From an uncultured bacterium (GTDB lineage: Bacteria > Bdellovibrionota_C > UBA2361 > SZUA-149 > CALKYB01), in the NCBI GenBank assembly GCA_938022485.1, contig CALIEE010000049.1, positions 1 through 11,140 on the forward strand: DNA of 11,140 nucleotides. The letters run 5' to 3'. Under the pieces are notes generated by a model. The model did no database searches. It worked only from the letters and a program-made list of their open reading frames with translations, and was not told the DNA's origin. A program made the position numbers and the translations under genes. Shown piece by piece: positions 5,655 to 11,140 of this stretch (position 1 is the stretch's first letter; every line of letters begins with the position of its first letter).

Positions 5655-6491
5655 ATGATTCGTCTCTTTTCCACTATTACTATCTTATCCTGCTTATTTT
5701 TTTCAGCCTGTGGCGGAGGAGGGGGAGATGATTCTTCTAGTTCAAGCAGTGGGGGGTCGACAGCTCTTGCTTGCAATGTAATTGGCCTGGAGACAAGAAT
5801 ACTCAATGGAGATACCTGCAATAACTCCGCTGCGGCATCAGTAGTGAGACTTATAGCACTAGATGATTTTTTCCAACCTATATCACTTTGTAGCGGAACT
5901 CTAATCACACCCACCCAGGTATTGACTGCAGCTCACTGTTTTGAACAACTAGCTTTCTACGTAGTGGAGTCGGGAGACCGTGGTACCGCCTCCAACTTTG
6001 AGGCCAATGTGATTTCATTAAACGAAGCTCCAGGTTTTAGACTTGGTGGACCTGATACTAGTTTCCGACTGTTCAATGACGCGGCAATAGCTGAATTAGA
6101 TAGACCAATCCCCTCGCCCACAATGCCTATTTTGCTCTCCAGAGCTCCTGAGGTCGGTGAAGAAGGATTTGTCTTTGGCTTTGGCGCAACAGAGTTAGGT
6201 AGTAGAAATGCAAGTATCGACGTACTTCAAGGCGGGGCAATGACAATCAGAGAAGTTACTGACAATCATATATTTGTTAGTTTCGACGGTAGTGGGGTTA
6301 ATATTTGCTCTGGAGATTCCGGTGGGCCGATAGTGGTTTTGGTTGATGGCCAGCCAGCCGTGGCTGGAATTGTCTCGCAAGGTAGTGAGCCGGGGTGCTT
6401 TCCTGGCGATGTATCCACATTTACCAACCTACAAAGTAACTCTGTTTTGCCTTGGTTAACGGGAAGCGCTGGAAATGCTTCCGTGCGTTAA
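5655..6491 (+). CDS. Trypsin-fold (S1) serine protease lipoprotein
   Basis: The 278-residue product is an exported chymotrypsin-fold endopeptidase. The signal peptide ends in FSAC (Cys19), followed by GGGGGDDSSSSSS, a flexible tether typical of outer-membrane lipoproteins. The full catalytic triad is present: His94 in LTAAHC, Asp142 in NDAAIAEL and Ser222 in GDSGGP. Cysteines flanking the His (SLCSG...AAHC) and Ser (NIC...PGC) match the conserved disulfides of the family. The residue six before the serine, which sets S1 specificity, is Asn rather than the Asp of trypsin, so Arg/Lys cleavage is not assured. I prefer the ATG at 5655 to the TTG at 5640, because it gives a compact standard lipoprotein signal; neither has a clear ribosome-binding site. 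No propeptide activation site is obvious. Confidence 0.9.
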   Translation: MIRLFSTITILSCLFFSACGGGGGDDSSSSSSGGSTALACNVIGLETRILNGDTCNNSAAASVVRLIALDDFFQPISLCSGTLITPTQVLTAAHCFEQLAFYVVESGDRGTASNFEANVISLNEAPGFRLGGPDTSFRLFNDAAIAELDRPIPSPTMPILLSRAPEVGEEGFVFGFGATELGSRNASIDVLQGGAMTIREVTDNHIFVSFDGSGVNICSGDSGGPIVVLVDGQPAVAGIVSQGSEPGCFPGDVSTFTNLQSNSVLPWLTGSAGNASVR

Positions 6492-6535
6492 TAGCGACCT
6501 AAAATACCGTAGCAATTTCAGCTACTTAGGCTCAG

Positions 6536-6567
6536 GCGAGAACGTTTAGGTTGTGTCACGTTTTCGC
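6536..6567 (+). repeat. 10-bp hairpin in the leader of the beta-helix gene
   Basis: GCGAGAACGT (6536-6545) pairs with ACGTTTTCGC (6558-6567) along all ten positions, one being G-U, around a 12-base loop. A weaker interrupted hairpin, CCTAA/TTAGG plus GTAGC/GCTAC (6498-6530), precedes it. Both lie in the 163-bp spacer after the protease gene. Confidence 0.5.
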
Positions 6568-6586
6568 GGTTGTAGGTCATAACAGT

Positions 6587-6627
6587 AGTAAGTTTCCAAG
6601 CTCCAACTAGGAAGCTGGATACTTACT
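6587..6627 (+). terminator. Long imperfect hairpin followed by T-rich tract; terminator or attenuator
   Basis: AGTAAGTTTCCAAGCTCC (6587-6604) and GGAAGCTGGATACTTACT (6610-6627) match as an inverted repeat at 14 of 18 positions around a 5-base loop. The pairing can extend outward (AACA with TGTT) past one bulged G. TTTTGATTT follows at 6631-6639. It could end protease transcription or act as an attenuator for the downstream gene. It lies only 17 bases before that gene's ribosome-binding site. Confidence 0.5.
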
Positions 6628-6654
6628 ATGTTTTGATTTGCCCCGGAGTCTCAA

Positions 6655-8223
6655 ATGAAGTGTAAAGTTTTAGGTTTGTTTCTATCAATAGTGTTTTGCT
6701 CTTTTCAGGCAAACGCCCAATGCCAGACATCTGGCTCTAGCTATTTCCAAGCCATATCTAATTTTCGACAAAGTTGCGGCCCATACGACAAATCCAGAGG
6801 GCATGACTGTGACCCTACTTCTAGAGGTTGGCTTTGCTCAACCGGGCAAATAACTACTCAAAACCAATCAAACAATCAACCGGTAAACTCGACGCCAACC
6901 CCGACTACCACTCAATCTCAGGTATCATCCCCCACCAGCCCCGGAGCTTGCTCTGTATCTGCGGCCAATTTTGGACAAGCTTTAACGAGATTCAGAGCAA
7001 CTTGTGGAAGATACGATAAATCTCAAGGGCATGATTGTGACCCCACAGCAAATGGATGGACCTGCTCTACAGGACAAGTTGGTGGACTAGAAACAGCTAG
7101 TCAAAATGTAACACCAACTCCTGTAGTAACAGCACCATCAGCGCAACCGGCACCAGCTCAACCGAATCCAACACCGGTAGCAGCTCCAGCTCCAGCTCCA
7201 GCTCCAGCTCCCAGTGCATCATCATCTGACTCAGACTGCTCCGCCACTGATATTAGAAGCCTAAAAAGATGTATAGCCGAAGCTCGTTCTGGAGATTCGA
7301 TCTCTTTAGTAAGGAATATTCAGTGTTCGGGAGCCGATTGCTGTAGCGGTAACAGTGCCACGCTTAATTTTGCTGGGCGAAGCAATCTAATCATTGACGG
7401 TAATGGTCACACACTGCTGAGAAGAACAGGGCAAAGACAATGTAGTATGATCGATATCAACGGCGGCTCCAACATTACCTTTAGTGACATTACATTTGAT
7501 GATGACTCTTCTGTAGCGGGCTGTGTGGTAAACGATAATTGCCCTCGAATGCTTCACATTCGTAACGCCAACAACATAATGCTCAACCAAGTTCATGTCA
7601 CAAACGGAAAGGGATACGTGATCTACGTTAACCGGGTAAATGGGTTTACTTTTCTCAATAGTCGACTTACCAACTCAGGAGTTCTTGGACTTTACGTTGG
7701 ACATGGCGATAACACTCCTTCCACTAATGTTACAATTCGAAATTCTGTCTTCACAGATAACTCAACAAATGCAATTGCCTTACTTGGAGTTGTTGGCAAC
7801 AGCCTATCCAGCAATATTGTTGAAGGAAATACTTTCGAAAGGAATCATCACATCGGCCAATGGCTTGTAGCCCCGCAATTCAGAGATGGTGCAAGAGAGG
7901 GTCGACTTCTGACAGGAGGAGGACAAGTTTACATTGCTCAGGCAAACAATTTTACCTTCAGAAACAATACTATTAAGGATGGCTCGTGCTCCAATTGCTA
8001 TTTACACAACGGTGCTCTGAGAACTGGTATAACAGGGCTTGAATTAGGAACACCTGGTAAAGCATCTCTTAGAAACGGTTTGGTTGAAGGAAATACAATA
8101 TTCAACAACCACGGTTTCGGGGTGTCCTTAAATGCTAACTCCACTCTTAACAATATTGTTATCAGAAATAACACCGTCTACAACAATGGAATTAACTACC
8201 AAAACACTCTAGGGGTTAACTAA
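6655..8223 (+). CDS. Secreted protein with two four-Cys modules and a right-handed beta-helix domain
   Basis: A good ribosome-binding site (GGAG, 6645-6648) precedes the ATG. The signal peptide ends ANA|Q at residue 21. Residues 23-65 and 99-141 are two copies of a four-cysteine module with identical Cys spacing (18, 11, 9), sharing YDKS.GHDCDP, GW and CSTGQ. A Gln/Asn/Thr/Pro linker joins them, and a Pro/Ala/Thr linker (about 142-192) leads into the C-terminal half. That half (about 195-522) repeats short strands of the type NITFSDITF, NFTFRNNTI, NIVIRNNTVYNN, the hallmark of pectate-lyase-like parallel beta-helices. Such folds bind or cleave polysaccharides; the modules may be carbohydrate-binding or surface-attachment domains, which is inference. 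No catalytic residues could be assigned. Several further Cys pairs in the helix suggest disulfides. It overlaps the convergent helicase gene by 15 bases. Confidence 0.87.
   Translation: MKCKVLGLFLSIVFCSFQANAQCQTSGSSYFQAISNFRQSCGPYDKSRGHDCDPTSRGWLCSTGQITTQNQSNNQPVNSTPTPTTTQSQVSSPTSPGACSVSAANFGQALTRFRATCGRYDKSQGHDCDPTANGWTCSTGQVGGLETASQNVTPTPVVTAPSAQPAPAQPNPTPVAAPAPAPAPAPSASSSDSDCSATDIRSLKRCIAEARSGDSISLVRNIQCSGADCCSGNSATLNFAGRSNLIIDGNGHTLLRRTGQRQCSMIDINGGSNITFSDITFDDDSSVAGCVVNDNCPRMLHIRNANNIMLNQVHVTNGKGYVIYVNRVNGFTFLNSRLTNSGVLGLYVGHGDNTPSTNVTIRNSVFTDNSTNAIALLGVVGNSLSSNIVEGNTFERNHHIGQWLVAPQFRDGAREGRLLTGGGQVYIAQANNFTFRNNTIKDGSCSNCYLHNGALRTGITGLELGTPGKASLRNGLVEGNTIFNNHGFGVSLNANSTLNNIVIRNNTVYNNGINYQNTLGVN
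6721..6849 (+). repeat. Four-cysteine module, copy 1
   Basis: Encodes residues 23-65 with Cys at 23, 41, 52 and 61. From Cys41 to Gln65, 20 of 25 residues are identical to copy 2. Conserved core pieces are YDKS, GHDCDP and CSTGQ. Confidence 0.85.
6949..7077 (+). repeat. Four-cysteine module, copy 2
   Basis: Encodes residues 99-141 with Cys at 99, 117, 128 and 137, exactly 76 residues after their counterparts in copy 1. The codons differ at many third positions, so the duplication is not recent. Confidence 0.85.
7181..7210 (+). repeat. Five tandem copies of CAGCTC
   Basis: A perfect hexanucleotide microsatellite coding for an Ala-Pro run in the linker before the beta-helix. Slippage would change linker length by two residues per unit without shifting the frame. 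Confidence 0.85.
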
Positions 8224-9867
8224 TTTTTCTCGGTCACTTTGCAGCTCCTGAACAAATCTATAAAGATCATAGGCTACTTTCATGCCAGGTATATCTTTGG
8301 TCTTGCTTTTGACGGCTGAGATTCGCTCTAAATCACCAACAATAAATAGTCTCTTCCTCGCTCGAGAAAGAGCCACGTTTAATCGTCTAATATCTAAAAA
8401 GAATCGGTATAGTTTCGAATCCATTTTCTCGATATTCTCAGGCCTCCTTACTAGACTAAGAATAATTATGTCTTCTTCACGACCTTGAAAACTATCAAGT
8501 GTGGCGATATTTTCACTAGCTGAGAAATACAAATTTTCCAGATCTAACTCCTTAACCTTGGTTTTCAGAAGTTCTTTCTGAGCAGTGTAGAAAGTAATAA
8601 TTCCAACCGAAGGCTTCTCTCGACCTTTGGCAATCTGATCAATAGTTTCCAACAAATCCATGGTAATTTGCACCTCTGAAGCGTTGTAATAACTCTTTAA
8701 ATCAGGGTGAAATTTCTCCTTAGCCTTCTCTCCATACTTGGCAGTAGAATGATAAGAGACTGCCGCTGGAAGACCTTCAATTGGCCAAGAGCGTTGCTCC
8801 GAAACCACACCGTTCTCTAGTCCCTGACCTGCATAGAAAACTTCTGAAATAAAACTCCCTATTTGGGGATGCATACGAAATTGACGGTTGAGAAAGCTCA
8901 CTGAAGACTGAGGAAGGCAACTAACCGCTGCCTCAAGAACACTAGTCTCTCCTGGGCACTCTATATTCGGAAACTCAGCATCCCATTGCTTTCTGACATC
9001 AGATGAAACAAGAGGAGGTAGCTGTTTGTGGTCTCCTACCAATAATGCACGCTTAGCAAACTGCATAGGAACTAAAGATTCCATAATCGTGCTTCTACCA
9101 GCTTCATCAATGATTACCAGATCAACTGGAGACTTACTTTTATTTAGCAAATATCGAAGAAATTGATCAGCTGAGCCTATACAGGTAGCTCCAATTATTC
9201 TGATATATTTTTCAAAAAGCTGATTCTCCTTTAGCCTCTTCTCCTTTGGCATCCGATAAGTTCGGGAAAAGATAAACAGAGGTGCTGAAATTATGGTTTT
9301 TGGAATTCTAACAAAAGCTCTAAGCAGAGAATCTTTCAAACCTAACATTGGCAGTCTACTATCTTTGCTAAGCCTCTTAAGATCTTCGGATATTCTCTCC
9401 TCTCGACCTACTCGAAGGCTTTTCTTCAAAAGACTTACAGGCAACCTTTCTAAAACATTGTCCACTGCCAGATTCGACTGACTCACAATAAGAATTCTCT
9501 GAGAAGAGTTTTTTCTCAACTCCTGCTCTATTATCTCGACAATGACAGAAGTTTTTCCAGTTCCAGGAGGACCTTGAATACATAAAACGGAGTCTTCTAA
9601 GCTCAGTGCTTTCTCGACAGCCTGCCTCTGTGAGGGATTGCTAGCCACATTAGGGTTAGAAAATTTAAGACTTCTCGGCTTTCTTTTAGAAGCCTTCAAA
9701 GGATCCGCTCCAAAAACTCTAAGCAACCCTTTCTCTGCCTTATCCAAGGCCTCAAACTGAGAGCTAAATATCTTACTCTCAGCCATTTCAGAAGAGCTTA
9801 GCGATTTCTCTATTTTAAGATAGGCCCTAAAACAACTAAGGTTCTTTTTACTGATTAAAGATTTCAA
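8209..9867 (-). CDS. UPF1-like superfamily 1 DNA/RNA helicase, compact
   Basis: All helicase motifs are in order: the Q-motif region SNPSQRQAV (76-84), Walker A GPPGTGKT (99-106), Walker B IIDEAG (252-257), motif III GDHKQLPP (278-285), motif IV RQFRMHP (328-334), motif V DSFQGREED (458-466) and motif VI LNVALSRARKRL (496-507). This pattern is the UPF1/Smubp2/Dna2 branch of SF1B, 5'-3' NTP-driven nucleic-acid translocases. Only about 75 residues precede the Q motif, so the usual N-terminal beta-barrel (1B) region seems missing or very reduced. No nuclease or zinc domain is seen. The first possible start is a TTG at 9867, directly after an in-frame TGA. It lacks a ribosome-binding site, and the ATG at 9786 is an alternative. 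It lies 14 bases after the cystathionine enzyme gene, in the same operon. Confidence 0.9.
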   Translation of the reverse strand: MKSLISKKNLSCFRAYLKIEKSLSSSEMAESKIFSSQFEALDKAEKGLLRVFGADPLKASKRKPRSLKFSNPNVASNPSQRQAVEKALSLEDSVLCIQGPPGTGKTSVIVEIIEQELRKNSSQRILIVSQSNLAVDNVLERLPVSLLKKSLRVGREERISEDLKRLSKDSRLPMLGLKDSLLRAFVRIPKTIISAPLFIFSRTYRMPKEKRLKENQLFEKYIRIIGATCIGSADQFLRYLLNKSKSPVDLVIIDEAGRSTIMESLVPMQFAKRALLVGDHKQLPPLVSSDVRKQWDAEFPNIECPGETSVLEAAVSCLPQSSVSFLNRQFRMHPQIGSFISEVFYAGQGLENGVVSEQRSWPIEGLPAAVSYHSTAKYGEKAKEKFHPDLKSYYNASEVQITMDLLETIDQIAKGREKPSVGIITFYTAQKELLKTKVKELDLENLYFSASENIATLDSFQGREEDIIILSLVRRPENIEKMDSKLYRFFLDIRRLNVALSRARKRLFIVGDLERISAVKSKTKDIPGMKVAYDLYRFVQELQSDREKLVNP

Positions 9868-9881
9868 TCAATTCACAATTG

Positions 9882-11045
9882 TTAGAGCCCAAGAGCACAG
9901 GAGATATCAGCTATCAGGTCTTTGCTGTCCTCAACTCCAATAGACAAGCGAACAAGTGAATCCGTGATTCCAACTTCGAGCCTTTGCTTCTTAGGGATCC
10001 CCCAATGAGTCATGGTGGCTGGATGTTCAACCAAAGATTCTACACCACCTAGGCTTACGGCAAGTCCAAATAGCTCCAATTCACTACAAAACTTCTTTGC
10101 TTTATCCCCATCTCCATCAAGTTCGATGCTAATCATTCCACCAAAATCGTTCATTTGCTTCTTAGCCAATTGATGGTCCGGGTGAGACTCCAGTCCTGGA
10201 TAAATCACTCTACTCACCCCACTCGCTGATTCTAAAAACTTAGCTACCTCTAAGGCATTCGCACAGTGTTTATCAATCCTAAGTGGTAAAGTCTTCAAAG
10301 ACCTAGACATCAAGTAACAATCAAAAGGAGAGGGTATGGCACCAGCTGCGCTTTGAAAAAATTTAAACTTAGAGGCAAGTTCATCAGAGTTAGTTAATAC
10401 TGCTCCGCCCAGTAGGTCCGAGTGTCCTCCAATATACTTAGTGGTGGAGTGCATAACCACAGAAGCTCCCAGCTCTAAAGGGTTCTGCAAGATAGGAGAG
10501 CAGAAAGTATTATCTACAACTAGATCCAAAGGATGCTTAGACTGAGCAATCTCAGAAACTTTCTTTATATCAAATATTTTTAACATTGGATTAGTTGGAG
10601 ATTCCAACCAAATCATTCTTGTTGCCGGAGTTATCGCTTTCTCCAAAAGCTCAGCATTGTTCAGATCTAAATAACTAACCTTAATACCAGCTGGCTCACA
10701 GAGCTTGCTAAACAAGCGGTGGGTGCCACCATAAAGATCATCACCTGAAATAATCTCATCACCTGAGGAAAGGGTTCTAAGAATTATATCGGCAGCGGCA
10801 ACTCCAGAGGAAACAGCAAAACAATGCTCTGCTTTTTCCAATGAACACAAAGCTTCCTCAAAAGCGTTCCGATTTGGATTCGCTCCACGTGAATATTCGT
10901 AGTCTTCAAAATACTTCCCCGGACTTTGATGAAGAAAAGTTGAACTCATATATATGGGTGGGTTTACTGAATTGTACTTCGGACCTGGTTCAACCCCGGC
11001 ATGAACGGCTTTTGTATTAACTCCCCACTCCTTTTTATCTTTCAT
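9882..11045 (-). CDS. Cystathionine gamma-synthase / gamma-lyase (Cys/Met metabolism PLP enzyme)
   Basis: This is a cytoplasmic PLP-dependent trans-sulfuration enzyme. It either joins cysteine to an activated homoserine (gamma-synthase, methionine synthesis) or splits cystathionine to cysteine (gamma-lyase). The 387 residues match the family length. Visible motifs are YSRGANPNR (51-59, phosphate binding from the neighbouring subunit), LYGGT with Tyr105 stacking on PLP, ESPTNP (148-153), VVDNTF with Asp178 holding the pyridine nitrogen, and HSTTKYIGGHSD with Schiff-base Lys203. SLGGVESLVEHPATMTH (331-347) with Glu336 is the signature shared by gamma-synthases and gamma-lyases and argues against beta-lyase. 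The sequence alone does not separate the two. A strong ribosome-binding site (AGAGGA) lies 8 bases before the ATG. It starts 12 bases after the probable smpB stop and ends 14 bases before the helicase start. Confidence 0.92.
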   Translation of the reverse strand: MKDKKEWGVNTKAVHAGVEPGPKYNSVNPPIYMSSTFLHQSPGKYFEDYEYSRGANPNRNAFEEALCSLEKAEHCFAVSSGVAAADIILRTLSSGDEIISGDDLYGGTHRLFSKLCEPAGIKVSYLDLNNAELLEKAITPATRMIWLESPTNPMLKIFDIKKVSEIAQSKHPLDLVVDNTFCSPILQNPLELGASVVMHSTTKYIGGHSDLLGGAVLTNSDELASKFKFFQSAAGAIPSPFDCYLMSRSLKTLPLRIDKHCANALEVAKFLESASGVSRVIYPGLESHPDHQLAKKQMNDFGGMISIELDGDGDKAKKFCSELELFGLAVSLGGVESLVEHPATMTHWGIPKKQRLEVGITDSLVRLSIGVEDSKDLIADISCALGL

Positions 11046-11057
11046 AAAAGGCTTCCT

Positions 11058-11140
11058 CTATGAGTATTTTTTCATAGCTCGCTCGATCTGACGGTCTGCT
11101 TGCTTACTCTTCTCTCCCTGCCGTTTATCATGCAGTTTCC
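11058..11140 (-). CDS. smpB: C-terminal end of probable SsrA-binding protein SmpB
   Basis: A frame enters from the right edge and stops with TAG at 11058-11060, showing 26 residues. It begins KLHDKR and ends RQIERAMKKYS, highly basic with no hydrophobic core. This matches the SmpB tail, where a conserved G-K-K-x-H/Y-D-K-R segment is followed by a lysine/arginine-rich helix that enters the ribosomal mRNA channel. SmpB partners tmRNA in rescuing stalled ribosomes. The other two frames have stops or an atypical composition. The stop codon overlaps the ribosome-binding site of the next gene, suggesting co-transcription with the cystathionine enzyme and helicase. The fragment is short, so identity is probable rather than certain. 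Confidence 0.65.
   Translation of the reverse strand, partial: KLHDKRQGEKSKQADRQIERAMKKYS

Noticed and set aside
5645..5914. Minus-strand open frame of 89 codons under the serine protease start
   Set aside because: Shadow of the Gly/Ser-rich coding region; the plus strand encodes a complete catalytic-triad protease.
6492..6654. Known riboswitch such as a c-di-GMP type in the beta-helix leader
   Set aside because: Hairpins are present but I could not find the conserved core sequences of any class I know.

Overview
The window looks like chromosomal DNA of a Gram-negative bacterium, most likely a proteobacterium and possibly a marine gammaproteobacterium. The reasons are four exported proteins with outer-membrane or periplasmic signals (three lipoboxes), an MlaA-type outer-membrane lipid-transport protein, a bacterial-type ferredoxin-NADP reductase and a lipoprotein start followed by a Gly/Asp/Ser-rich tether. 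The taxonomic guess is inference; no rRNA or other marker is present. I see no insertion sequence, integrase, tRNA, CRISPR array or phage gene.

Left part (1-2193). A minus-strand gene cut by the window edge encodes the N-terminus of a histidine-phosphotransfer (HPt) protein. Before it, on the same strand, lies a low-complexity Ala/Gly-rich lipoprotein built of 22-residue repeats and closed by a clear intrinsic terminator at 178-199. A 274-bp divergent spacer with small direct and inverted repeats separates this from mlaA on the plus strand.

Middle (2194-6491). A two-gene plus-strand unit encodes ferredoxin/flavodoxin-NADP+ reductase and an OsmC-family peroxide/thiol protein, 2 bp apart, which suggests a joint redox or oxidative-stress role. 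It converges on a minus-strand lipoprotein with a HELVH metallopeptidase motif. Divergent from that gene is an unrecognised 130-aa helical protein, followed by a perfect 15-bp inverted repeat and then a secreted trypsin-fold serine protease lipoprotein.

Right part (6492-11140). A 163-bp spacer with consecutive RNA-foldable inverted repeats precedes a secreted protein of 522 aa. That protein has two copies of a four-cysteine module, Pro/Thr/Ala linkers and a right-handed beta-helix. It overlaps by 15 bp, tail to tail, a compact minus-strand operon. In transcription order the operon is the C-terminus of a probable smpB (cut by the edge), a cystathionine gamma-synthase/lyase, and a short UPF1-like superfamily 1 helicase.

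No single multi-gene novel system is evident. The most original material is the duplicated Cys-module/beta-helix exoprotein with its structured leader, the repetitive LEA-like lipoprotein, the non-lipidated MlaA with an acidic tail, and the N-terminally short helicase.
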